Origin: Actinacidiphila fildesensis
GTDB taxonomy: Bacteria; Actinomycetota; Actinomycetes; Streptomycetales; Streptomycetaceae
DNA length: 64,000 nt
Strand: one strand, 5' to 3'
NCBI RefSeq assembly: GCF_042652185.1
Contig: NZ_JBHSIX010000007.1
In this document: piece after piece, positions 49,765 through 57,989 of the stretch
Numbering within the stretch: the first letter of the stretch is position 1
How the letters are laid out: each line of letters opens with the position of its first letter
Notes under the pieces: model-generated
The model's database searches: none
What the model was told of the DNA's origin: nothing
The model's input: only the letters and a program-made list of their open reading frames with translations
Made by a program: the position numbers and the translations under genes

Positions 49765-50799
49765 ATGAACACGACCCCTGCAGCCGACGGCTTCCGGATG
49801 CCCCCCGAGTGGGCCCCGCACGCCCGCACCTGGATGGCGCTGCCGTCCGCCAGCACCACCTTCGCGGACGGCGAGGACCTCGACGTATCCCGTCGCGCCT
49901 GGGCCGAGGTGGCCCGCACCATCAGCCGCTACGAGCCGGTCACCGTGCTCACCACCCCCGGTGACGGCGACAGGGCCCGCGCGCTGCTCGGCCCCGGTGT
50001 CGACGTCGTGGAGCAGCCGCTCAACGACGCGTGGATGCGCGACATGGGCCCGACGTTCCTGGTCCGCGACGGCGAACTGGCCTCCGCGAACTGGGTGTTC
50101 AACGGCTGGGGCGCCCAGGAGTGGGCGCAGTGGGACCAGGACTCCCAGGTCGGCGCGAAGGTCGCCGAGCTGGCCGGTGCGCGCGCCTACGCCTCGTCGC
50201 TGGTCAACGAGGGCGGCGGCATCCACGTCGACGGCGAGGGCACCGTCCTGCTCACCGAGACCGTCCAGCTCGACCCGGGCCGCAACCCGGGCTGGACCAA
50301 GGAGCGGGTCGAGGAGGAGCTGCACGCGTACCTCGGCACGACCAAGGCGATCTGGCTTCCGCGCGGGCTGACCGCCGACTACGGACTCTTCGGCACCCGC
50401 GGCCATGTCGACATCCTGGCCGCGTTCGTCCGGCCCGGCACGGTCGTCGTGCACAGTCAGCAGGACCCGTCGCACCCCGACCACGCGGTGTCGCAGGAAG
50501 CGATCAAGCTGCTCCGCGACGCCACCGACGCGCGCGGCCGCGCCCTGGAGGTCGTCGAGCTGCCCGCCCCCTCGGTCACCGAGGAGGACGGAGAACTGGT
50601 CGACTACTCTTACGTGAACCACTACCTGTGCAACGGCGCCGTCGTGCTGTGCTCCTTCGACGACCCGGCCGACCGGGTCAACGCGGAGATCTTCGGCCGG
50701 CTCTTCCCGGAGCGCGAAGTGGTCCCGGTCGACGCCCGCACGATCTTCGCGCACGGCGGCGGCATCCACTGCATCACGCAACAGCAGCCCCAGGTGTGA
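49765..50799 (+). CDS. agmatine deiminase family protein
   Basis: A 344-residue guanidino-group-modifying enzyme (PF04371 type), expected to turn agmatine into N-carbamoylputrescine and ammonia. NDAWMRDMGPTF carries an Asp ligand, EGGGIHVDGEGT and GTRGHVDI carry His/Asp, and the nucleophile C336 is in GGGIHCITQQ. ATG 49765 follows AAGGA with good spacing; GTG 49747 overlaps the urease stop but has no site. Only 14 bp separate it from the urease alpha gene, so it is in the same operon. Confidence 0.92.
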   Translation: MNTTPAADGFRMPPEWAPHARTWMALPSASTTFADGEDLDVSRRAWAEVARTISRYEPVTVLTTPGDGDRARALLGPGVDVVEQPLNDAWMRDMGPTFLVRDGELASANWVFNGWGAQEWAQWDQDSQVGAKVAELAGARAYASSLVNEGGGIHVDGEGTVLLTETVQLDPGRNPGWTKERVEEELHAYLGTTKAIWLPRGLTADYGLFGTRGHVDILAAFVRPGTVVVHSQQDPSHPDHAVSQEAIKLLRDATDARGRALEVVELPAPSVTEEDGELVDYSYVNHYLCNGAVVLCSFDDPADRVNAEIFGRLFPEREVVPVDARTIFAHGGGIHCITQQQPQV

Positions 50800-50826
50800 C
50801 CCAGGGATACATCGTCGGAGGACAGG

Positions 50827-51438
50827 GTGACCGGACAGCCCCGCGCCAGGCGGCGGCTCAAGCAGCCCCGTGAACTGGTGATGGCGGCCGCGATGACGGC
50901 CATCGCGGAGCACGGTCTGGCCGAACTCACCCTCGCCGGTCTCGGCCGCGAGGTCGGTATGAGCAGCGGTCACGTCCTCTACTACTTCGGCAGCAAGGAC
51001 GAGCTGCTCCTCCAGACCCTGGAGTGGAGCGAGGAGCAGCTCGGCGCCCAGCGCCGCGCCCTGCTGTCCAAGCCGCTGCCCGCCCGCGAGCGGCTCGACC
51101 TGATCATCGACCACTACCTCGCCGACGGCCACCGCGATCCGCACTGGGTGCTGTGGTCCGAGGTCTGGACCCGCTCCCAGTTGGGCGAGGAAGGCCTCCA
51201 GCGACAGCTCTCGCTCGAACTGGCCTGGCACCGGGACCTGGTGGCGCTGGTCGCCGAGGGCATCTCCCGCGGCGAGTTCCGCGCCACCGACCCCGAACGC
51301 TTCTCCGTCCGGCTCCGCGCGCTGCTCGACGGCTTCGGCACCCACCTGGTCGTCGGCCTCCCCGGCACCGACCGCGAGGCGGTGCTCGGGCACGTCCGGG
51401 AGTTCCTCCAGGAGGGCCTGTTCGCGCCCGCCGCGTAG
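50827..51438 (+). CDS. TetR/AcrR family regulator
   Basis: A 203-residue regulator. The N-terminal helix-turn-helix is LAELTLAGLGREVGMSSGHVLYYFGSKDELL. The C-terminal half is a ligand-binding helical domain resembling the BetI-like TetR_C group. GTG 50827 follows GGAGGACAGG, 27 bp after the deiminase gene. It probably represses the cluster by binding the dyad at 47259-47277, with a polyamine, guanidino or ureido compound as possible inducer. Confidence 0.9.
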   Translation: MTGQPRARRRLKQPRELVMAAAMTAIAEHGLAELTLAGLGREVGMSSGHVLYYFGSKDELLLQTLEWSEEQLGAQRRALLSKPLPARERLDLIIDHYLADGHRDPHWVLWSEVWTRSQLGEEGLQRQLSLELAWHRDLVALVAEGISRGEFRATDPERFSVRLRALLDGFGTHLVVGLPGTDREAVLGHVREFLQEGLFAPAA

Positions 51439-51453
51439 GCTTTCGCGGCTACC

Positions 51454-52005
51454 GTGGAGAGCGTGACCGCCCTCGTCGTCGCCGTTGTCGGTGTCCTCGG
51501 CACACTCCTGACCGCCCTGCTGGCGCACCGCGTTGCCGCCAGGAATGGCAACCGTGCGGAGCGGAAGGCATCGAACGCGCAGCTGAACCAGTCGATCCGG
51601 CGGTATCACGACGCGCTGTCCGGCTGCCTGGCCGTGCGGAGCGACGCCCTCGAGGTCGCGCGCCGCCAGGTACTGGAGGAGGCGCGCGCTGCGAACCGCG
51701 AGACGTACGCGGAGGCCCAGATGGTCATCAGCGACGCGGTGCTGGTCTCCGCGGCGGAGCTCATCGGGCGGCTGAACCGGGTGTACTCGCTGCTCACGCC
51801 CGCCGGCGGCGAGCAGCCGTCGGGGGAGCGGCGGAGCGAGGCGGAGACCGAACTGGCCGGGTGCTCCGACGATCTGTATGCGCTGCGCCAGCAGATGCGC
51901 CGCGATCTGGGCATCACCGAACTGCCGCCGCAACGGCCGGCGCCCCCGCGGCCGGGGCCCACCCGGTACTCCGGGGGAGGCGGGGGCAGCAGCGCGGGTC
52001 CGTGA
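51454..52005 (+). CDS. hypothetical protein with N-terminal membrane segment
   Basis: A 183-residue protein. A hydrophobic segment lies at residues 4-24 (VTALVVAVVGVLGTLLTALLA), followed by a long charged helical region (about 35-150) likely to form a coiled coil and a Pro/Gly/Ser-rich tail. No domain is recognised. The start is GTG 51454 or GTG 51463. It lies 15 bp after the TetR gene, so it may share the transcript. Confidence 0.65.
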   Translation: MESVTALVVAVVGVLGTLLTALLAHRVAARNGNRAERKASNAQLNQSIRRYHDALSGCLAVRSDALEVARRQVLEEARAANRETYAEAQMVISDAVLVSAAELIGRLNRVYSLLTPAGGEQPSGERRSEAETELAGCSDDLYALRQQMRRDLGITELPPQRPAPPRPGPTRYSGGGGGSSAGP

Positions 52006-52065
52006 GCCGGCGCCGCCGGAGGCGGTCTTGCGGGGGAACGGTCGGTTCCGGCACGGTCGTTGACC

Positions 52066-53403
52066 ATGGGCACCACGGAACGCGCCGACGGTCAGCAGCA
52101 CTGGAAGAAGATCTGGGTCGGCTCGGCCGGCAACATGGTCGAGTGGTTCGACTGGTTCGTGTACTCGACGTTCGCGACGTACTTCGCGGCCTCGTTCTTC
52201 CCCAAGGGGGACGAGACCGCCCAGATGCTGAACACGATGGGCATCTTCGCGGTCGGCTTCTTCATGCGGCCGGTGGGCGGCTGGCTGCTCGGCCGGATCG
52301 GCGACCGCAAGGGCCGCAAGGCGGCTCTGACGCTCTCCGTCTCGCTGATGTCGGCGAGCGCGGTGCTGATCGCGGCGGCGCCGACGTACGCGGTCGCCGG
52401 GTACGGCGGCGCGGCCGTCCTGCTCGTGGCGCGGCTGCTGCAGGGTCTGTCGGTCGGCGGTGAGTACGCGGCGAGCGCCACGTATCTGACAGAGGCGTCG
52501 GCGCCCGGCCGCCGCGGGTTCGCCTCCAGCTTCCAGTACGTGTCGATGACCGTCGGGCAGATCATCGGCCTCGGACTGCAGCTGATCCTGCAGCACACGA
52601 TGTCCGACGGAGCGCTGCACAGCTGGGGCTGGCGGATCCCGTTCATCGTCGGCGCCGCCGGCGCGGCCATCGTCTTCTACCTGCGGCGCAACATGCTGGA
52701 GACGGACGTCTACGAGGGGGCGTCCGCGGAAGCGGGCGAGGCCGGGGAGGACAGCGGCACCCTGGGGACGCTGTGGAAGCACCGGCGCGAGGCGTTCCTG
52801 GTCATGGCGCTCACCATGGGCGGCACCGTCGCGTACTACACGTACACCGTGTACCTCACGAAGTATCTGTCCAGCAGCGCGGGCCTGCCCAAGCAGACCG
52901 CGACCCTCGTCAGTTTCTGCGCGCTGACGGTCTTCGCCTGTCTGCAGCCGCTCGCGGGAGCGCTGTCGGACCGCATCGGCCGCCGCCCGCTGCTGATCAC
53001 CTTCGCGGTCGGCTCGACCTTCCTCACCGTCCCGATCATGACGATGCTCCGGCACGTCAGCGGCTTCTGGTCGGCCCTGGGGCCGGCCCTGCTCGCGCTG
53101 GTGGTCGTCACCGGCTACACGTCGATCAACGCCTGTGTGAAGGCCGAGCTCTTCCCGACCCACATCCGCGCCCTGGGCGTCGCCCTGCCGTACGCCCTCG
53201 CCAACGCCCTCTTCGGCGGCACCGCGGAGTACGTTGCGCTGTGGTTCAAGAAGGGCGGCATCGAGTCCGGCTACTACTGGTACGTGGCGGGCTGCGCGGC
53301 CGTGTCGCTCGTCGTCTACCTGTCGATGCGCGAGACGAAGGAGATCGATCTGCACCGGGTGGGCCCCGACACGCGGGACCGTGAGAAGGCGCTCGCATCC
53401 TGA
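52066..53403 (+). CDS. MHS family MFS transporter
   Basis: A 445-residue major facilitator of the metabolite:H+ symporter group (KgtP/ProP-like), with twelve membrane segments. GNMVEWFDWFVYSTFATYFA opens the protein, GRIGDRKGRKAAL is the MFS motif A, and RLLQGLSVGGEYAASATYL is typical of MHS. It probably takes up a dicarboxylate, betaine or similar compound. ATG 52066 is preceded by an in-frame TTG at 52060. It could serve the upstream nitrogen cluster, but its position alone does not prove this. Confidence 0.9.
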   Translation: MGTTERADGQQHWKKIWVGSAGNMVEWFDWFVYSTFATYFAASFFPKGDETAQMLNTMGIFAVGFFMRPVGGWLLGRIGDRKGRKAALTLSVSLMSASAVLIAAAPTYAVAGYGGAAVLLVARLLQGLSVGGEYAASATYLTEASAPGRRGFASSFQYVSMTVGQIIGLGLQLILQHTMSDGALHSWGWRIPFIVGAAGAAIVFYLRRNMLETDVYEGASAEAGEAGEDSGTLGTLWKHRREAFLVMALTMGGTVAYYTYTVYLTKYLSSSAGLPKQTATLVSFCALTVFACLQPLAGALSDRIGRRPLLITFAVGSTFLTVPIMTMLRHVSGFWSALGPALLALVVVTGYTSINACVKAELFPTHIRALGVALPYALANALFGGTAEYVALWFKKGGIESGYYWYVAGCAAVSLVVYLSMRETKEIDLHRVGPDTRDREKALAS

Positions 53404-53446
53404 GACGGGCCGGAGCGCGGGGGCAGGTCTGTGCCAGACTGCCTTC

Positions 53447-53506
53447 GTGCTCTCCAACGTCATCATTATGGACAGCGCACGCCGGTCCGCAGTGAGCGCC
53501 CCGTAG
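53447..53506 (+). CDS. candidate cimA leader peptide MLSNVIIMDSARRSAVSAP
   Basis: A 19-residue frame from GTG 53447 with Val-Ile-Ile at codons 5-7 (GTC ATC ATT), upstream of an intrinsic terminator and of the citramalate synthase gene, whose pathway makes isoleucine. GCACGC at 53477-53482 can pair with GCGTGC at 53542-53547 just before the terminator, as in the ilvB leader of this window. There is no ribosome site; a CAGACT hexamer 7 bp upstream could make it a leaderless message. Not experimentally known to me. Confidence 0.5.
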   Translation: MLSNVIIMDSARRSAVSAP

Positions 53507-53550
53507 AAAACGTACGGCAGCGACCACCGTGTCCCAGACCCGCGTGCAGA

Positions 53551-53576
53551 CCTCTCGCATCCGCGAGAGGTTTTTT
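53551..53576 (+). terminator. strong intrinsic terminator upstream of cimA
   Basis: CCTCTCGC and GCGAGAGG pair perfectly around a tiny loop, followed by six T. It lies 105 bp before cimA and 148 bp after the MHS transporter stop. It could be an attenuator for cimA, or the terminator of the upstream gene. Confidence 0.88.
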
Positions 53577-53680
53577 CGTTTCCCGGCCCACCCACGCCGG
53601 ACGCGAAGCGCGAGGGATCATTGGGGGCAAGTGGAGACGGGTCTTCCGGTAGCCACTCATCCGACAGGAGTCTCACCACC

Positions 53681-55279
53681 ATGACAGCCGCATTGGACGA
53701 CAGCTTCCATGTCTTCGACACCACGCTGCGCGACGGCGCGCAGCGTGAGGGGATCAACCTCACCGTCGCGGACAAGCTGACGATCGCCCGGCACCTGGAC
53801 GACTTCGGGGTGGGCTTCATCGAGGGCGGCTGGCCGGGCGCCAACCCCCGCGACACCGAGTTCTTCGCCCGTGCCGCCACCGAGCTGGAACTGCGGCACG
53901 CCACGTTGGTCGCCTTCGGTGCCACCCGCCGCCCCGGCGGCAAGGCCGCCGAGGACATGCAGGTCAAGGCGCTGCTGGACTCCCAGGCTCCGGTGATCAC
54001 GCTGGTCGCCAAATCCCACGACCGTCATGTCGAGCTGGCGCTGCGCACCACGCTGGAAGAGAACCTGGAGATGGTCCGCGACACCGTCTCCTACCTGCGC
54101 GAGCAGGGAAGGCGGGTGTTCGTCGACTGCGAGCACTTCTTCGACGGCTACAAGGCCAACCCGGAGTACGCGAAGCAGGTCGTGAGGACCGCGCACGAGG
54201 CCGGCGCCGACGTCGTCGTCCTCTGCGACACCAACGGCGGCATGCTGCCCGCACAGGTACAGGCCGTGGTCGGCCTCGTCCTCGCCGACACCGACGCGCG
54301 GCTGGGCATCCACGCCCAGGACGACACCGGCTGCGCGGTCGCCAACACCCTCGCCGCCGTCGACGCGGGCGCCACCCACGTGCAGTGCACGGCCAACGGC
54401 TACGGCGAGCGGGTCGGCAACTCCAACCTCTTCCCGGTGGTCGCCGCCCTGGAGCTCAAGTACGGCAAGAAGGTGCTCCCCGAGGGCGCGCTGGCCGAGA
54501 TGACCCGCATCTCGCACGCCATCGCCGAGGTCGTCAACCTCGCGCCGTCCACCCACCAGCCCTACGTCGGCGTCTCCGCCTTCGCGCACAAGGCCGGTCT
54601 GCACGCCTCCGCGATCAAGGTCGACCCGGACCTCTACCAGCACATCGACCCCGAGCAGGTCGGCAACACCATGCGGATGCTCGTCTCCGACATGGCGGGA
54701 CGCGCCTCCATCGAGCTCAAGGGCAAGGAACTCGGCATCGACCTCGGCGACGACCGCGAGCTCGTCGGCCGGGTCGTCGCCCGCGTCAAGGAGCGCGAGC
54801 TCCAGGGCTACACCTACGAGGCGGCCGACGCCTCCTTCGAACTGCTGCTGCGCGACGAGATCAACGGCCGCCCCCGCCGCTACTTCCGCGTCGAGTCCTG
54901 GCGCGCGATCGTCGAGGACCGCCCCGACGGCACCCACGCCAACGAGGCCACGGTGAAGGTGTGGGCGAAGGGCGAGCGCATCGTCGCCACAGCGGAGGGC
55001 AACGGCCCCGTCAACGCCCTCGACCGCGCACTGCGCGTCGCCCTGGAACGGATCTACCCGCAGCTCGCCGAGCTCCAGCTGGTCGACTACAAGGTCCGCA
55101 TCCTCGAAGGCCGCCAGGGCACCGACTCCACCACCCGCGTCCTGGTCACCACCAGCGACCGCAAGGGCGAGTGGAACACGGTCGGTGTGGCCGAGAACGT
55201 GATCGCCGCGTCCTGGCAGGCGCTGGACGACGCTTACGCGTACGGGCTGCTGCGGGCGGGCGTCGACCCGCAGGAGTAA
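53681..55279 (+). CDS. cimA: (R)-citramalate synthase
   Basis: A 532-residue enzyme of the isopropylmalate synthase superfamily that condenses pyruvate and acetyl-CoA to citramalate, giving a threonine-independent route to 2-oxobutyrate and isoleucine. The barrel has FDTTLRDGAQREG at 11-23, LCDTNGG, and HAQDDTGCAVANTLAAVDAGATHVQCTANGYGERVGN. A C-terminal LeuA dimer/regulatory domain (about 400-532) suggests feedback by isoleucine. ATG 53681 follows ACAGGAG. The length and YxxADASFELLLR motif fit the CimA group better than LeuA or homocitrate synthase. Confidence 0.9.
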   Translation: MTAALDDSFHVFDTTLRDGAQREGINLTVADKLTIARHLDDFGVGFIEGGWPGANPRDTEFFARAATELELRHATLVAFGATRRPGGKAAEDMQVKALLDSQAPVITLVAKSHDRHVELALRTTLEENLEMVRDTVSYLREQGRRVFVDCEHFFDGYKANPEYAKQVVRTAHEAGADVVVLCDTNGGMLPAQVQAVVGLVLADTDARLGIHAQDDTGCAVANTLAAVDAGATHVQCTANGYGERVGNSNLFPVVAALELKYGKKVLPEGALAEMTRISHAIAEVVNLAPSTHQPYVGVSAFAHKAGLHASAIKVDPDLYQHIDPEQVGNTMRMLVSDMAGRASIELKGKELGIDLGDDRELVGRVVARVKERELQGYTYEAADASFELLLRDEINGRPRRYFRVESWRAIVEDRPDGTHANEATVKVWAKGERIVATAEGNGPVNALDRALRVALERIYPQLAELQLVDYKVRILEGRQGTDSTTRVLVTTSDRKGEWNTVGVAENVIAASWQALDDAYAYGLLRAGVDPQE

Positions 55280-55289
55280 TGGGGCCCGG

Positions 55290-55316
55290 GGCCCCCGTCA
55301 GCTGGTGGCGGGGGCC
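55290..55316 (+). terminator. cimA terminator
   Basis: GGCCCCCG and CGGGGGCC form an 8-bp stem 10 bp after the cimA stop, overlapping the 3' end of the convergent gene. Confidence 0.6.
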
Positions 55317-55966
55317 TGTCCGGTGGACCCGGTTCCGGTCTTGTCCGGGTCCGGGATGCAGCGGATGCTGCGGACGAATGCGTCCAGGTCGGGGAGGACT
55401 TCCAGGAATCGCTGGTGGTCCCACGACATCAGGAAGACGTGCACGTCCGTGTCGAAGTCGTCGTCGCGGAAGATGTAGTTGACCTGGTCGTACTGACCGA
55501 TTTCGGTGACACCGCTCCACTGGGCCTTGACGCCCCGACCGAGCGCTTCGGTCTCGAACCACTCCGCAACCGGTTGGACCGTCGCGCTCTTGGTGCCGAA
55601 GTAGCTGTAGTGCTGGAACGCCTCTTCCCTGGTTCCTTCACGCTTCCACAGTGCGATGGCGACCGCGACCGGCATCTTCGTGTAGTCGGGGCAGTGAAAG
55701 TACAGCTTGTGCGCAGCCACGCTGCCGACGATTTCGCTCTGCCCCCGGACCAGGGCTTGCGCGAAGGGCAGAACTTCCTTCTTCACGACCTTCTTGGTCA
55801 GCTCCCGGCCGCCACGAAGGAAGCGGTCACCGGCGTAGTCGAAAGCCCACTCGGCGGCATCCGCCCATTTGGTGCCCTTGAAGGCAAGAGGGATGGGAAA
55901 CCAGACGTCCCGGTCGTAGTCGATCCGGGCCCAGTTCTCCGTCGACTTGCGGTGGTCGAAGCTCAC
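55298..55966 (-). CDS. hypothetical protein, last gene of the type VII-like cassette
   Basis: A 222-residue cytosolic protein without signal or membrane segment. Its C-terminal half (YIFRDDDFDTDVHVFLMSWDHQRFLEVLPDLDAFVRSIR) has the strand-strand-helix pattern of Mog1/PsbP/LpqN-like proteins. The upstream gene has the same kind of ending, so the two may be related. The GTG start at 55966 follows AGGAGGACGC and overlaps the previous stop (GTGA). It could be a chaperone or immunity partner of the large protein at 56559; that is inference. Confidence 0.75.
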   Translation of the reverse strand: MSFDHRKSTENWARIDYDRDVWFPIPLAFKGTKWADAAEWAFDYAGDRFLRGGRELTKKVVKKEVLPFAQALVRGQSEIVGSVAAHKLYFHCPDYTKMPVAVAIALWKREGTREEAFQHYSYFGTKSATVQPVAEWFETEALGRGVKAQWSGVTEIGQYDQVNYIFRDDDFDTDVHVFLMSWDHQRFLEVLPDLDAFVRSIRCIPDPDKTGTGSTGQAPATS

Positions 55967-56562
55967 GCGTCCTCCTGCTGGTACTTCCACCGGAACGTGC
56001 TCATGATCGCATCGAACAGCGCGCCGAGGAGTTTTGCGATGTCGTCGTCGGGGCTTCCCCCACCGAATGTGGAGAACGAGGAGAGCAGCCAGCTGTCGGC
56101 GGTTCCGGGCACGGGAAGTATGTACTCGATGCGCCGCGACGCGTAATCGACCTCGCGTTCCGGATCGGCGTCGTAGTTCCGTTCCGTCCGGATGCCGGAG
56201 CACCCGGCGATTTCCACCGGCTCCCCACCCCGAGTCGTCGACAGTACTTCGGCCAGCACCTGCTGGGGATCAGGTGCGTCGAGCCGCCCGAATTCGACGT
56301 AGGAGATCAGGAACGAGGCCGGAAGGTTCTGCTCGCGGTTTCCCATGGGCAGGAAGAGATCGACGCCCGCGTTTTGACGCGCCTGGTTGATCACCTTTTT
56401 CAGCCGCGCCTCCAACTCCCGCCGGTACTGGGCGACCTGATCGCGTCCATGCTTCGCGAAGGCGCGGTCGAGGAGGGCGGCGATGGCCTTGTCCGTGCCC
56501 CGCTGGACCGGGATCTTCTCCCACTCGTCCGGGACGACCAGCCGGTATCCGCTCACTGTCAT
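55963..56562 (-). CDS. hypothetical protein, Mog1/PsbP-like candidate
   Basis: A 199-residue cytosolic protein beginning MTVSGYRLVVPDEWEKIPV, an opening like that of DUF1795/LpqN proteins. A charged helix (AQYRRELEARLKKVINQARQ) follows, then strands (YILPVPGTADSWLLSSFSTF) and a C-terminal helix. No catalytic motif is seen. Its ATG overlaps the stop of the large protein upstream (ATGA) and its stop overlaps the next start, so all three are translationally coupled. Confidence 0.75.
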   Translation of the reverse strand: MTVSGYRLVVPDEWEKIPVQRGTDKAIAALLDRAFAKHGRDQVAQYRRELEARLKKVINQARQNAGVDLFLPMGNREQNLPASFLISYVEFGRLDAPDPQQVLAEVLSTTRGGEPVEIAGCSGIRTERNYDADPEREVDYASRRIEYILPVPGTADSWLLSSFSTFGGGSPDDDIAKLLGALFDAIMSTFRWKYQQEDA

Positions 56563-57929
56563 GAGCCGACCTCCACGGTGGTCAGTTCCTTGAACTTGCC
56601 GAATATGGGCAAGGGCTTCGAGGTGTCGCCTTCCACCACCGGGTGCAGGAGATCGCCGTCGAACCCCTTGCCGTGCACCAGGTTCCCGATGAAGTTGAAC
56701 GTGTCGCTGCCGCCCGCCCAGTGGCTGAACTCGTCGGCCGCATTGGCGGCGCCATTGATGATCCGCACCGTCTTCAGGAAGCCGCCCGCGCGAGTGAGCG
56801 CGTTGGGGAACAGCCGGGTGTTCGGGAACTCCTCAGCGAGTTGGCGGAGTTTCGTCATGTTCTCCAGGACTTCCTTCTCGCCGCCGGCGAGGAACTTCTG
56901 GCCGACCGCGGTGCCGTAGTCGGACAGCGAGGACCACAGTCGGGTGAAGCCTTCCTGGTCCGCGCCTTCTGCCATGTCCGCGCCTTCGGCCAATGCCCGG
57001 CTCGCGTTCGTCCCGCCCTCCTCGCCCTCCGCTCCGGCGCGCGTCGCGTTCGCCACTCCCTCGGCGAACTCCGTCGAGCCGTCCAGCAGGCCCTTCGCCC
57101 AGGCCGCGGTGCCCAGGGTGACGATGGCGAAGGCGTCCATCGCCACGTCCGTCCAGGAGCCGTCGCCGGTGAGGGCGACGGCGGTATGGCCGAGCAGGGC
57201 GGCCAGCATCAGTCCACCGAGCAGGGCGGTGACGATGTCCAGGCCGGGGATGAAGAGCGAGACGATGATGAGGGCGGTGACGATCCAGGTACAGATGTCG
57301 GCGAGCAGCTTGATCAGCCCGGCATGCTCATGGATGAAGTCTTTGATCCCGTCCCACCGGCTGTCCTTCAAGCCGTCGTGTTCGGTGTCCTCGATCTTCT
57401 GCATCCAATGGTGGGCACGTTCGTCCCGATGGCTCTTCGTATGCGCCAACTGCGTTTTCGCCTGCGCCAGTTCGCCCTGGGCAGCCTGTTTCGCGTGGTC
57501 CAGGACGTCCTTGTGGTGTTGCTGCTCCGGGGTGAGTTTCGGCGCCGGCTGCCCGGGCGCCGGCTTCGCTTCGGGGGAGTTGGCGGTCGGCGCGACGGCC
57601 TGGGCCTTGGTCAGGGCCTTCAGCGACTCGGACTGGCAGTGGTCCAGGTCGTCGGCCCAACTGCCCAAATACCCGGACACCGTCTCGTACCGGGTGGCGA
57701 CCTTTCCCAGGTCGCCCTTGAGTTCCGAAGCGGTATCGCGGAGCTTGTCGGCGAACTTGCCGACGTTCTCGTCGCCTGCGATATCCGTCAACAGGCCGAT
57801 CTGATCGCGGATCGTCTCGGCCATTTTGCTGAGTCGCTTGGCTTCGGCTCGAACCTCGTGCGGTTCCCCGGGTATCGGGTCCTGGCTCTCGTCGAGCACG
57901 GCCCATTCGTAGTCCGGCGGCCTACTCAT
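56559..57929 (-). CDS. putative type VII-secreted protein with N-terminal T7SS-signal-like domain
   Basis: A 456-residue protein. The N-terminus (about 18-108) is a WXG100-like helical pair (GEPHEVRAEAKRLSKMAETIRDQI ... SWADDLDHCQSESLKALTKAQ) like the putative T7SS-secreted signal domain. A Pro-rich linker and a charged coiled coil (128-180) follow, then two or three hydrophobic segments at about 205-255 and a 200-residue C-terminal region without recognised domain. The arrangement fits a polymorphic or secreted ESX substrate. It follows the small WXG-like gene by 60 bp. Confidence 0.7.
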   Translation of the reverse strand: MSRPPDYEWAVLDESQDPIPGEPHEVRAEAKRLSKMAETIRDQIGLLTDIAGDENVGKFADKLRDTASELKGDLGKVATRYETVSGYLGSWADDLDHCQSESLKALTKAQAVAPTANSPEAKPAPGQPAPKLTPEQQHHKDVLDHAKQAAQGELAQAKTQLAHTKSHRDERAHHWMQKIEDTEHDGLKDSRWDGIKDFIHEHAGLIKLLADICTWIVTALIIVSLFIPGLDIVTALLGGLMLAALLGHTAVALTGDGSWTDVAMDAFAIVTLGTAAWAKGLLDGSTEFAEGVANATRAGAEGEEGGTNASRALAEGADMAEGADQEGFTRLWSSLSDYGTAVGQKFLAGGEKEVLENMTKLRQLAEEFPNTRLFPNALTRAGGFLKTVRIINGAANAADEFSHWAGGSDTFNFIGNLVHGKGFDGDLLHPVVEGDTSKPLPIFGKFKELTTVEVGS

Positions 57930-57989
57930 GCTGCTGGTTCTCCTCAGACGTGAACATGCTGGATCGACTACTGGCGGGGGGAGACGGGG

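Noticed and set aside
49414..54012. A 1532-codon open frame on the minus strand across the urease alpha subunit, agmatine deiminase, TetR, MHS transporter and cimA start
   Set aside because: Same artefact of high GC; it covers five well-supported plus-strand genes and shows no recognisable domain.
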